Assembly: GCA_024234635.1 (NCBI GenBank)
Contig: JACKNX010000003.1
Span: 62,001-126,000, forward strand
DNA length: 64,000 nt
Reading direction: 5' to 3'
DNA from: Pseudomonadales bacterium
Lineage (GTDB): Bacteria > Pseudomonadota > Gammaproteobacteria > Pseudomonadales > Azotimanducaceae
Shown here: one piece after another, positions 45,345-54,298 of the stretch
Layout of the letters: every line of letters begins with the position of its first letter
Position numbering within the stretch: the first letter of the stretch is position 1
Translations under genes and position numbers: made by a program
Notes under the pieces: generated by a model
What the model was told of the DNA's origin: nothing
Seen by the model: only the letters and a program-made list of their open reading frames with translations
The model's database searches: none

Positions 45345-48300
45345 ATGAGTTTCGCTCGCAGAACCACATCGATACTCTCGCTCCTTGCGCTGTTGGCCAC
45401 CAGCAGCGCCCGTGCGGAACTGTCCTGGTCCAGCATTCGCGCAGCTACCGACACAGCGGCTGTGAACTGCAACTGTGACAAGCCACAGGTGCCGGAAACC
45501 CCGTCGCTGACGCAAACCGAGCCCCCCGCCGCGGAAGGCGCCACGACCACATCAGTCACCTCCGGACCCGCGCGAACTGACAACACGGTCCCGCGCATGG
45601 TCGATGCCGGGTTCACTCCCTATGAATTCGAGGACAGCCGATCCAATCTGGAAACGGTAAACACACTGGTTACTGACGGCGCAGACGTCATCCCAGCCGC
45701 TGATGACTCGGACAGCGACGCAACGGTTGCCCAGGAATCCACGGAAATCGACGCTGATGGCGGAATCTCGGAATACGCGGTCGCGCAACCACAACCTACC
45801 GGCATGGTTGACCCGGTCGACTTGTCTGTTGCCGCTATGTCTCCCGACCACATGATGGTGCCGGCTACCGTGAAGCCGCCAGCCGATCCCGTTTCCGATG
45901 CTGGCGTTGTGCCGTCCGAGGGTTCTGCCGACGGCGTGGCCGGGGCACAACTTCCCGACAGGCTCATCCAAGACTCGATGCCTGCGCAACCGGCCGCCAC
46001 TGTGAACGATGAAACCGCACTGCTCCAGAGCCTGACGGCCACGGCATCCGCACCGGTCAGCGAACACGACACGATCAGCGCCGGGACTGATGTGTACGCG
46101 CAGGCGACGTCCGGGTCCGGTGACGCCACCGACATCCTCGATACTTCGGCAGGAACCATTCGCGAGGCATTCAGCGCGTCGTCGCTGCCGCTGGTGGCGG
46201 ACGATTATGGCTTGCCCTATGCCGCATCCGTCGCTGACGCGGAGCCGACAATTGCCGAGTTCGACGATGCAATCATGGGCATCGAACCAGACACCGGCAA
46301 CGAAACGGACTTATCGTCATTGGTCACCGACCAGGAGTCCTCCGGGCAGGACGCAATGGAGCTCGAACCGCGGACTGCCACGATACAGCCCGAGGTGGCG
46401 GTATCCGCCGACATCGCCACCAGTGCACCGACGAGCCCGGCCGAGGCAATCAGTGACATGGTGACGAAAGCCGACCTGCCAGTTTTCGCCGCCGAGGATG
46501 GCAACACCGGACCGGAAACGCTGCCGCAAGCCATCGCCAAGGACGTTGCCATTTCGGAAGCGCTTCCTGCTGAAGATGCAGTATCACCGCCGCTTGACGA
46601 TACGAACCTCAACAGCCTCACCGAGCCCGTCGAACCCGGGTCGATCGCCGAGGCCGCACCGGCTGTCTCCGACAACTCTTCGTGGGAGGCGTCCACGGAG
46701 GCTGCGCACGAAGAGGACGCTTCGGCTACGGCAACCGACCTTGCATCCAGCAGCAAACCAATGGCGGTTGCCGATCAGGACATGACTGCTCAAGCTCAGA
46801 CGCAGGCGGCACCTGAGTCCGAGGTTGCTGGCCTGCCGATCGTGGATTCCGTTTTCGATGCGCATGCACTGACCACCGCCCTCGAGAACCAGACCATCGA
46901 TGGTCTTACCGCCGTTGCCGAACGGGCACTGAGCGGAGTGGCCGTAACGGATTCCGGCGACACCCCCATGGCAAGCGACGCGCCCAAGGCAACCGACGCG
47001 TCCATGGCGTCCGGGCCAGACGCCAACGCGGAAACTGCCGTCGCTGAGGTGGAAACCACACCCCCCGCACAGGCGGTTATCATCGAACCCGTGCCCCGGG
47101 ACGAAGCACTGGCCAGCCTGGAAGCGGAGCTGAACGACAGCGTTCTGGGTCCGGTTACCATCGCGGGTGATGTCATCGAACTGGCTTCGGGAGAGACCGC
47201 GTCCGGCACGTTGACCGAGGAAACCCCAGTGTCCAGATACCAGTCACTGGTGGAAGCCGCCGCGAGCGCGGGCGGGAGCATTCAGGACACCATGATCCCG
47301 AACGATGACGACGGTCGGGTGGTGTATTCACTGGAAGACATTCTCCAGAAGGCTCTCGAGCGCAATCCCCAGGTTGCCATGGCCCTCGCTCGCGAAGAGC
47401 AGGCCCGCTGGGGTGTGCGCGAGGCACAGGCATATCACTATCCAACCGTCGATATGGTTCTCGAGGCTGGTCCCGAATTCAACCGCCCTGCAACCAATAC
47501 TTCCGACACGTCTGACATTACGCCAGGCCGCAACATCAACTTCCGCATCAGCCACCTGCTCTATGACGGGGGAGTCGGTCGATCGGAAGAAGATCGAAGA
47601 CAGCAACTGCGCCGAACCACGGAACTCGAAACCCGCAAAGTCGTGGAGGAAATCACCCAGGGAGCGATCGACGCCTACATGCAGATCCTGCGCAACCAAC
47701 GCGCTGCCGCGGTGGCGAATGAGTTCGTCGAGGAAATGCAGCGCATGGTCGAGCAGATCGAAGTGATGCACAAGTCCGGCGCCGCCAGCAAGATCGAGCT
47801 CGATTTCGCCAGGGCCCGACTGGCGTCAGCGCAGGCACAGACAAGCACCATATCAGCGGAACTCAACGATGCACGCTCCAATCTGGAATTCCTTACCGGC
47901 GACCTTCCCGACTTTGTCGCCAGGGAGCCGCTCAACGTCTCGACGCTGAACGTGGGGACACTTGTCGGTTACATCGACGAAGCGCGGACCAACAACTCCG
48001 ATATTCTGCTCAATGCCTCGAACAAGCAGGCTCTGGCGCTGAAAATCCGGGGCCAGGAGGCGCTGTACAGCCCCACCGTCAGTCTCAACTTCAAGACGGA
48101 AGGTCTCGCGGACGAAGGCGGCAACCTGGCGCCCCGAAACACAACCGAAGTAAAACTGAAGGCGGAATATTTCCTCCTGGATGGCGGCGTGCGCCGGGCG
48201 CGAATTCAGAAAACGAAAGCCCAGCTGCAGGAGCTGGAGTGGGATCAGGAACGGCTGGTGAAGGACATCGACCGCCGCATCAAGCAGTCCTATAACCAGA

Positions 48301-48572
48301 TCACGACCAATCGCCTGACACTGTCTGCAACCGAGGATGAAATTCGCGCCAACCGCGAACTGCGTCGGCTCAATCGGCAGAATCTGGAGATGGGCGATAT
48401 CAGCATCCTGGAGCTCATCGAAGCCGAAGAGCGACTGTTCAATTCGCAGGCCACCTGGTATCGGATCAGCGCCGAGATGATGCGCAACTACTACGAGTTG
48501 CTGATTGGCGTTGGCGATCTGCCCGATGTCCTGAAGGACGACTACACGACCACCCGCGTGGTTCTCGACTGA
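45345..48572 (+). CDS. TolC-family outer-membrane channel with long acidic N-terminal extension
   Basis: A 1,075-residue protein. A signal peptide (cleavage near SSARA, residue 24) is followed by about 630 residues of low-complexity, Ala/Asp/Glu/Ser/Thr/Pro-rich sequence with few aromatic residues and no visible domain. From about 658 the sequence is a normal-sized TolC/OEP channel: YSLEDILQKALERNPQVAMA, LLYDGGVGR, a first helix hairpin, then the second repeat with FLLDGGVRRARIQKTKAQL and NLEMGDISILELIEAEERL. TolC forms the outer-membrane exit for type I secretion. Last gene of the MotA-like/MotB-like/TolC operon. The extension is unusual; I know of no standard TolC with one this long. Confidence 0.92.
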   Translation: MSFARRTTSILSLLALLATSSARAELSWSSIRAATDTAAVNCNCDKPQVPETPSLTQTEPPAAEGATTTSVTSGPARTDNTVPRMVDAGFTPYEFEDSRSNLETVNTLVTDGADVIPAADDSDSDATVAQESTEIDADGGISEYAVAQPQPTGMVDPVDLSVAAMSPDHMMVPATVKPPADPVSDAGVVPSEGSADGVAGAQLPDRLIQDSMPAQPAATVNDETALLQSLTATASAPVSEHDTISAGTDVYAQATSGSGDATDILDTSAGTIREAFSASSLPLVADDYGLPYAASVADAEPTIAEFDDAIMGIEPDTGNETDLSSLVTDQESSGQDAMELEPRTATIQPEVAVSADIATSAPTSPAEAISDMVTKADLPVFAAEDGNTGPETLPQAIAKDVAISEALPAEDAVSPPLDDTNLNSLTEPVEPGSIAEAAPAVSDNSSWEASTEAAHEEDASATATDLASSSKPMAVADQDMTAQAQTQAAPESEVAGLPIVDSVFDAHALTTALENQTIDGLTAVAERALSGVAVTDSGDTPMASDAPKATDASMASGPDANAETAVAEVETTPPAQAVIIEPVPRDEALASLEAELNDSVLGPVTIAGDVIELASGETASGTLTEETPVSRYQSLVEAAASAGGSIQDTMIPNDDDGRVVYSLEDILQKALERNPQVAMALAREEQARWGVREAQAYHYPTVDMVLEAGPEFNRPATNTSDTSDITPGRNINFRISHLLYDGGVGRSEEDRRQQLRRTTELETRKVVEEITQGAIDAYMQILRNQRAAAVANEFVEEMQRMVEQIEVMHKSGAASKIELDFARARLASAQAQTSTISAELNDARSNLEFLTGDLPDFVAREPLNVSTLNVGTLVGYIDEARTNNSDILLNASNKQALALKIRGQEALYSPTVSLNFKTEGLADEGGNLAPRNTTEVKLKAEYFLLDGGVRRARIQKTKAQLQELEWDQERLVKDIDRRIKQSYNQITTNRLTLSATEDEIRANRELRRLNRQNLEMGDISILELIEAEERLFNSQATWYRISAEMMRNYYELLIGVGDLPDVLKDDYTTTRVVLD

Positions 48573-48581
48573 CGCGCCTGC

Positions 48582-49409
48582 TCAGCGGCGATCGATGGCG
48601 TCCAGCAGTTCCCTATAGCGACGCATGTGGCGACGGGCCGCGAGCTCGTCGCCTTTCAACTCTGCGATGCGGGCGAGATTGTAGTGCGCGTCGGGAACCT
48701 CGGTTGCCTGCTCGTAGTGGTCGCGCGCACGCTCCAGCTCGTCAAGCTCATCAAAGATCGTACCCAGGTTGTAGGCGGCAAGCTGATGTCCGGGCACCGC
48801 ACGCAACGCCAGCTCATAGTGTCGCTTGGCCTGCCGCAGATTGCCTTTGAGCTGGTACAGGCGACCGGCGTTGACGTGCGCATCAGCATTGCCCGGATCC
48901 AGCTCAATGGCGCGCCGATAGGCATCCGGCGCCCGGTCGAGATCCGCTTCCTCGAGATCAAGACCCAGGTTGTACCACTCATCGCTGGTCATTTCGCGGG
49001 AGTCCCGCGAGACGACGATATCGCCACCGAGGATGGTGGCCACTTCGGCCTTTTTCGCAGGCACCTCAAAAGGCAGATGCTCCTGCCCCGTTTCCGCGTC
49101 CCATAGCTGATTATCGGTGCCGGCGATCAACGCATTGCCGGACTTCACGAGGCGCAGTGCGGACAGTCCGGCAGGATCGGGCAGACTGCTTCTAAGGCGT
49201 GCAAGCACACGGAACGCGCGTCTTGGCGTTACCGACGCATCGAGCAGATTTTTTGCGGTACGCAACAACACCACATCCTGGAAGGAAAAGCGGAACTCGC
49301 CTTTGTCTCCCCGGTCTGGACGCAGCAGGTCACGCCGTACGTAGTGCCGGACCTGATGCGGCTTGAGTCCCAGGAGGGCGGATACTTCCTGTGTCGTATA
49401 ACCGCTCAT
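48582..49409 (-). CDS. MerR-type regulator fused to TPR repeats
   Basis: About 275 residues from the ATG at 49407-49409. Residues 1-72 look like a MerR winged helix-turn-helix (YTTQEVSALLGLKPHQVRHY, then RFSFQDVVLLRTAKNLL). A linker of about 65 residues follows, then TPR repeats from about 140 to 270 (AHVNAGRLYQLKGNLRQAKR, QLAAYNLGTIFDELDELERA). MerR proteins normally carry a ligand domain or coiled coil at this place, so the TPR half suggests control by a protein partner. It converges on the TolC gene 9 bp away and is divergent from the hybrid kinase gene. The upstream reading could extend 105 residues, but that part looks non-coding. Confidence 0.8.
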   Translation of the reverse strand: MSGYTTQEVSALLGLKPHQVRHYVRRDLLRPDRGDKGEFRFSFQDVVLLRTAKNLLDASVTPRRAFRVLARLRSSLPDPAGLSALRLVKSGNALIAGTDNQLWDAETGQEHLPFEVPAKKAEVATILGGDIVVSRDSREMTSDEWYNLGLDLEEADLDRAPDAYRRAIELDPGNADAHVNAGRLYQLKGNLRQAKRHYELALRAVPGHQLAAYNLGTIFDELDELERARDHYEQATEVPDAHYNLARIAELKGDELAARRHMRRYRELLDAIDRR

Positions 49410-49640
49410 TGCTAACAGTGGACCCACTCCTGAGAAACCGGCTGGTACGGTGGGAAACCACCGCGGGCGCGATAATACGCAATCCCGCGCGAAGTTCGTA
49501 TCTTGCATTCGCTCGCAACGCGTGTTCCAGCCGCATGCCCTGGCCTTCGCCAACCGCCGCGCGGCGGAGTCACGCCAATGCTGGCACCTGTTGCACTCGG
49601 ACGTTAAGCTGCGCCGAGCACCCGGCAGGCTATACCACCG

Positions 49641-51986
49641 GTGGCAGGAGTAGCGGCGGAACATACGATTGAGCCTATCCATCACTCGTGTCCCGCCGGT
49701 CTCAGGAGCCGCAATCCGCAGCAAACACGGGCGACGGTCGAATTACCGCAGGGGGACGAGGAGTACTTCAACCTGGATTCGCAGCAATCCAGCGCCGGGC
49801 GACACAAGGAGGAAAAAACCACCAGACCCCACACGCTGCAGCGGGGCCTGCTGAACGCCTTCGGGTCGATTCTGCTGCTCGGCAGTATCGTCTACGGCAC
49901 CTTCCTGATCCTTTATAGCTATTACGATTGGCAACAGGTCACCGGCGCATGGGCAACCACGCTGCTGCGCACCCTGGTGCAGGAACCGGAAACGCCCGCG
50001 CTGCTCGATCAGCCAGGCACACTTCAGCATCGTCTGCATCTGCTGCAGACGGGAGACAGCCGTACCGTAATCTGCGCCTACGACACCGTTGCACTCAAAG
50101 CAGCAGCGCGCTCAACGGGGACCCCACCGTGTCCAGCCTCGCCCGATGCCCGGCTCGACGGCTACCTGAAAGCCCTGGAGACGATTCGCAGCGGTGGAGA
50201 ACCCGTGGGCTGGGTAACGCTGCACGTCAAAGCGAGCGGCGTGTGGCAGGCAGCGCGGCGGCAGTTCATGCCCGCCCTGGGTGTCCTGCTGCTGGTCACG
50301 CTTTGCGTTTGGATCGCCATCAGCCGCCTTTCGCGCCGGGCCGTCCACTCGCTGACCGCGCTCACGCGCAGCGTTTCCGGTTTCAACGACACGTCGCCTG
50401 GAATTCGCGTACCGCCAGACGCGCCCGCCGAAGTGCAGGAACTGGGCAGAACCTTTGAACGCCTCATACGGGACCTGCTGGAAGCCAAGCGTCGCGCCGT
50501 GGACGAGGCCTCCTACCGCTTCTCCGCGCAGAACGCGGCGGAGCGTGCGCACAGACTGCTGAATGACACCATCAACAACATTCCCCAGGTTGTGGTGGCC
50601 CAGCGCGGCGATGGCTCGCTGCTGTTCGCCAACAAGGCCGCCGCCGCGCTCTACGGGTACGATCCCGGCGAACTGTTGGATGCCGGCTTTCCCCGAACCC
50701 TGAGGGCACCTGACGGACTGCTGGTGATCGACGCCAGTACCGACCTATCGCAGCCTCAGGAGATCGACTTCAGGGACCCCGAGGGAAACACCCGACATCT
50801 CATCGTCAGCCGCACGCGCCCGGAAGGCAGTGACAACCTGCTGACCATCGCCGTGGACATCACGGAAGTGCATCAGCTGCGCGCGCAGTTGCAGTTTGCG
50901 CAACGCCTGGAGATGGTGGGTACGCTTGCGGGGGGCATCGCGCACGATTTCAACAACCTGCTCACGCCGATCCTCGGCTATGCATCCCTGCTGCAGAACC
51001 AGAACCTCCCGGACGATGTGCAGGACAAGCTGGGCTACATCCGCAGCGCCGCCGACAAGGCACGCCTGGTCGTGCAGCAGATACTGACCTTTTCGCGCCA
51101 GCAGCCCGCCACGCGCGAACCCGTGGATCTGGCAGCGCTGATCCGCGACGTGGTGGCGCTCATGCGGGCGACGATACCCAGCGGCATCTCGATCCAGGCA
51201 AGCCTGGAGGATGCCGTGCAGATACTGGCCGACGCCGGCCAGATCGAACAGGTGATGGTCAATCTCATCACCAACGCTTCCCAGTCAATCAGCTCCGGCT
51301 CGGGAACCATCACCATAAGGCTGCAGAGAAAGGTCCTGCCGCAGCCCGTCAGATCAATGGCTGCCAGCGCGTTCGCGGAGCTGCGCATCGCGGACACCGG
51401 CGAGGGCATGACAGCTGACGTGCTGAGTCATATTTTCGAACCCTTCTTCACCACCAAACCCATCGGTGAAGGCAGCGGACTGGGCCTGTCAGTTGTGCAC
51501 GGTATCATCAGCGGCCACCACGGATTCATCGACGCAATGAGTGAGCCAGGCCAGGGATCCACGTTTACCGTACTGTTGCCACTGGCCGAGGCGGAGCCTT
51601 CGCCGGTCTGCAAACCCGGCTCGATCCTGCTGGTGGAGGATTCACCCGACGTGCTCGCTGTGGTCACCGATCTGCTGGAAGCGCTCGGTCATGCTGTGCA
51701 GGGCTTCTCCGATCCACTGGCAGCGTTGAAGCACTTCCGCGACCACCCGCTGGCGCATCCTCTGCTGATCACTGACAAGCGCATGCCCGCCATGAGTGGC
51801 TTCGACCTGGCGCGGGCCATTACCGCAATCACGCCGGGACTACCGGTGGTACTGCTCTCGGGCACGGCAGGCACGGAGCCGATACCGGCATTCATCGCGG
51901 CGACGGTTGCCAAACCGCCATCCATGGCGGCGCTGCGCGATGCCGTGCGCAAGGGGCTGGCGCAGGGTCTCCCCACGGACGTCTGA
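49641..51986 (+). CDS. hybrid sensor histidine kinase with PAS and receiver domains
   Basis: A 781-residue membrane kinase. Helices at about 71-95 and 208-230 enclose a periplasmic sensor. A HAMP-like segment, a PAS domain (about 290-410), HisKA with GGIAHDFNNLL (His near 435), and an ATPase domain with ADTGEGM and GSGLGLSVVHGI follow. A C-terminal receiver (about 660-775) has VEDSPD, the phospho-acceptor Asp in LLITDKRMP near 710, and the AKP lysine. It autophosphorylates and passes phosphate to its own receiver; the output partner is not in the window. Start is uncertain: GTG at 49641 is used, and the first 60 residues are not conserved-looking. Confidence 0.88.
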   Translation: MAGVAAEHTIEPIHHSCPAGLRSRNPQQTRATVELPQGDEEYFNLDSQQSSAGRHKEEKTTRPHTLQRGLLNAFGSILLLGSIVYGTFLILYSYYDWQQVTGAWATTLLRTLVQEPETPALLDQPGTLQHRLHLLQTGDSRTVICAYDTVALKAAARSTGTPPCPASPDARLDGYLKALETIRSGGEPVGWVTLHVKASGVWQAARRQFMPALGVLLLVTLCVWIAISRLSRRAVHSLTALTRSVSGFNDTSPGIRVPPDAPAEVQELGRTFERLIRDLLEAKRRAVDEASYRFSAQNAAERAHRLLNDTINNIPQVVVAQRGDGSLLFANKAAAALYGYDPGELLDAGFPRTLRAPDGLLVIDASTDLSQPQEIDFRDPEGNTRHLIVSRTRPEGSDNLLTIAVDITEVHQLRAQLQFAQRLEMVGTLAGGIAHDFNNLLTPILGYASLLQNQNLPDDVQDKLGYIRSAADKARLVVQQILTFSRQQPATREPVDLAALIRDVVALMRATIPSGISIQASLEDAVQILADAGQIEQVMVNLITNASQSISSGSGTITIRLQRKVLPQPVRSMAASAFAELRIADTGEGMTADVLSHIFEPFFTTKPIGEGSGLGLSVVHGIISGHHGFIDAMSEPGQGSTFTVLLPLAEAEPSPVCKPGSILLVEDSPDVLAVVTDLLEALGHAVQGFSDPLAALKHFRDHPLAHPLLITDKRMPAMSGFDLARAITAITPGLPVVLLSGTAGTEPIPAFIAATVAKPPSMAALRDAVRKGLAQGLPTDV

Positions 51987-52055
51987 AACCGTCGCTGCCA
52001 CCCGTCGGGCAGCGGCCTGATAAACTGCCTGGCATCTCACCCGCAGGAAACGACC

Positions 52056-53078
52056 ATGAAAACCATGAAACTCGGTTTGCAACTCGGCTACTGGGGCGCG
52101 CAACCACCGCAGGGATTCGTGTCGCTGGTGCAGGAGGCGGAACGGCTTGGCTACGACTCCGTCTGGACCGCCGAAGCCTACGGGTCGGATGCGCTGACGC
52201 CGCTCGCCTGGATTGGCTCACAGACCAGTCGTATCCGGCTGGGCACCGGCGTCTGCCAGCTTTCCGCTCGCGCACCCACGGCCCTGGCGATGGCCGCGAT
52301 GACCCTGGATCACCTCACGCAGGGACGGCTGATTCTGGGCCTTGGCGTCTCGGGCCCGCAGGTCGTGGAGGGCTGGTACGGCGCGCCGTTCGATAAACCA
52401 CTGGCGCGCACGCGCGCCTACATCGACATCATCCGCCAGGTGTTGCGCCGGGAAGCACCCGTCACCAGCAGTGGCCCTCACTATCCCCTGCCATACACGG
52501 GCGAAGGCGCCTGGGGACTTGGCAAGCCACTGAAATCCATTCTGCATCCATTCCGCGAGGACATTCCTATCTTCCTGGGCGCCGAAGGGCCAAAGAACGT
52601 GGCCATGACCGCCGAAATCGCCGACGGCTGGCTGCCGCTGTACTACTCGCCATTTCGCCAGGAGGTGTACGCGCCGTCGCTGTCGAACGCCAAGGCCGGC
52701 TTCGAGATTTCCCAGGGGGTGGTGGTAAATATCACCGACGACCGCGAACGCGGACTTGCGCCGGTGAAGAACATGCTGGCCCTGTATGTCGGCGGCATGG
52801 GCGCCAAGGACCGCAATTTCCACAAGGAGCTGATATCCCGCATGGGTTTCGAAGCGGAAGCCAACCGCATCCAGGAGCTGTTCCTGTCCGGCAGGAAGGC
52901 GGAAGCGGCCGCGGCGGTTCCTGACAAGCTGGCCGACGAAATTGCGCTGGTTGGTTCCCGCGACTACATCCGCGACCGGCTGAGTGCCTGGCGGGAAACC
53001 CCCGTCACGTCGCTGCTGGTCTCCGCGCGCAACCCGGCGGAACTGCAAACGCTGGCGGAACTCGTTCTCGGGGCCTGA
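52056..53078 (+). CDS. LLM-class (luciferase-like) oxidoreductase, probably F420-dependent
   Basis: A 340-residue TIM-barrel flavin/F420 oxidoreductase. LGLQLGYWG, AERLGYDSVWTAEAYGSDA, RIRLGTGVCQLSARAP and TLDHLTQGRLILGLGVSGPQ are standard for this family. Members reduce or oxidise a range of substrates with F420 or FMN; the sequence here is closest in style to those annotated F420-dependent, but cofactor cannot be proven by eye. The ATG at 52056 has AGGAAA upstream. It stands alone downstream of the kinase gene. Confidence 0.9.
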   Translation: MKTMKLGLQLGYWGAQPPQGFVSLVQEAERLGYDSVWTAEAYGSDALTPLAWIGSQTSRIRLGTGVCQLSARAPTALAMAAMTLDHLTQGRLILGLGVSGPQVVEGWYGAPFDKPLARTRAYIDIIRQVLRREAPVTSSGPHYPLPYTGEGAWGLGKPLKSILHPFREDIPIFLGAEGPKNVAMTAEIADGWLPLYYSPFRQEVYAPSLSNAKAGFEISQGVVVNITDDRERGLAPVKNMLALYVGGMGAKDRNFHKELISRMGFEAEANRIQELFLSGRKAEAAAAVPDKLADEIALVGSRDYIRDRLSAWRETPVTSLLVSARNPAELQTLAELVLGA

Positions 53079-53126
53079 CGCGGACGGATCAGTCGGGTCG
53101 ACGGATCCGCCCCAGCGATTCTCCGA

Positions 53127-53651
53127 TCACTGTTTTGCTGCGTGGCGCCGCTGCTTGCGCAGTTGCGCCCGCAGGAACGCGTACTGCTCCTTTGTTACGG
53201 CCTGGATACTGTCAACGGAACAGAAGGCGCCGGGAATACCGCTCGCCCTGTCCACGCCGCGGATGATGTCCATGCGGCACAACTGCCCGTGGTTGGTGCG
53301 AAACGACAGCACATCGTCACGATCCAGCCCGATACAGGACTTCGCCAGACGAATGACCTGATAGCTGTCACGCGACGTGCGCAGGCCCACATGCTGGCGA
53401 TCCAGAATCTCTGACTGCCGCACGCGGTTGAGCTGAATGCAGCGCTGACTGGATTCGTAGTCTGCTTCCGTCAGCGTTTCCTTCAGCAGCGCTTCAATGG
53501 TGGGTGAGGCTGGCACAGGCGCGGGTTCAGCAGGCGCAGGTACAGTTTCCACAGGCACAGGCGCCGGTTCCGTGGGCTCGTCTGCGCTCGCCCACCCGAC
53601 AGGCAGCAAACCGACGGCGAGCAATAAAACGACACCGCAGAGCGATTTCAT
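53127..53651 (-). CDS. exported protein, DUF6491-like
   Basis: A 174-residue protein with a signal peptide (cleavage near WASA), a Pro/Ala/Val/Glu-rich spacer (about 25-48) and a domain with CIQLNRVRQSEILDRQH, IRLAKSCIGL and GQLCRMDIIRG. The paired cysteines and the layout suit the DUF6491 family of exported gammaproteobacterial and sphingomonad proteins; function is unknown. Its ATG overlaps the stop of the next upstream gene, a distant homologue, by four bases, so they form a two-gene unit. Confidence 0.75.
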   Translation of the reverse strand: MKSLCGVVLLLAVGLLPVGWASADEPTEPAPVPVETVPAPAEPAPVPASPTIEALLKETLTEADYESSQRCIQLNRVRQSEILDRQHVGLRTSRDSYQVIRLAKSCIGLDRDDVLSFRTNHGQLCRMDIIRGVDRASGIPGAFCSVDSIQAVTKEQYAFLRAQLRKQRRHAAKQ

Positions 53652-54151
53652 GGTGACGCCTGATCCTTCCGCGCCCGGCGACGGCTGTCGCGCAGGTGGC
53701 GAAACTGCTTGCGCACCATGGCCGCCTGCTGAGGGTCGAGCGGTGCAAAATCACCCAACCGGCAGCGCGCAGGAAAGTCCTGGCCAATCATCGCACCGCG
53801 TTCATGCGCATTCACCCAGTCGTTGCGGCACACGCTGCTGCCGTGTTGTTCGAACGCCAACAACGCATTTTCGCGCAGGCCACGACAGCGCACGGACAGG
53901 CGATTGATCCACGCCTCGTCCTTGCGACCCCAGAACAGCAGGTGGTTTTCATCCAGTACGTCCACCTGGCCAACCTTGCGCATGAGCAGACAGCTATCGC
54001 CCGCGCCGTAGGCGTCGTCGGGTAGAAGCTCCGTGAGTACCGCTGGTGGGTCCGGTTCTGATTCCATCGGTTCACTACCCAGCGCCGCCGGTGGCACGAT
54101 GCTGGCGAGCAGGGACGCGAGGGCCATCAATGTGGGGTAGCGGGGTTTCAT
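53648..54151 (-). CDS. exported protein, DUF6491-like paralogue
   Basis: A 167-residue protein with a signal peptide (about 1-25) and a domain with CLLMRKVGQVDVLDENHLLF, LSVRCRGLRENALLAF and SSVCRNDWVN. Cysteine placement and the order of segments parallel the neighbouring 53127-53651 protein, so the pair probably arose by duplication. The ATG at 54149-54151 has GGAGG four bases upstream; an earlier start adds 33 residues without support. Both C-termini are strongly basic (RKQ, RHLRDSRRRARK). Confidence 0.75.
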   Translation of the reverse strand: MKPRYPTLMALASLLASIVPPAALGSEPMESEPDPPAVLTELLPDDAYGAGDSCLLMRKVGQVDVLDENHLLFWGRKDEAWINRLSVRCRGLRENALLAFEQHGSSVCRNDWVNAHERGAMIGQDFPARCRLGDFAPLDPQQAAMVRKQFRHLRDSRRRARKDQASP

Positions 54152-54298
54152 GCCACCTCCGTTGCACAACATTCCGCCGTTGATGGTGCGCCAACCGGCG
54201 GCTTGTGCCAAGCCCGCCAGGTTCGCCGCCGGGAGGCTCAGCGCAGCCAACGGCCTGCGTCGTGCGCGTTGCCGGGCGCTAGCGCGGGCAGCGCACGA

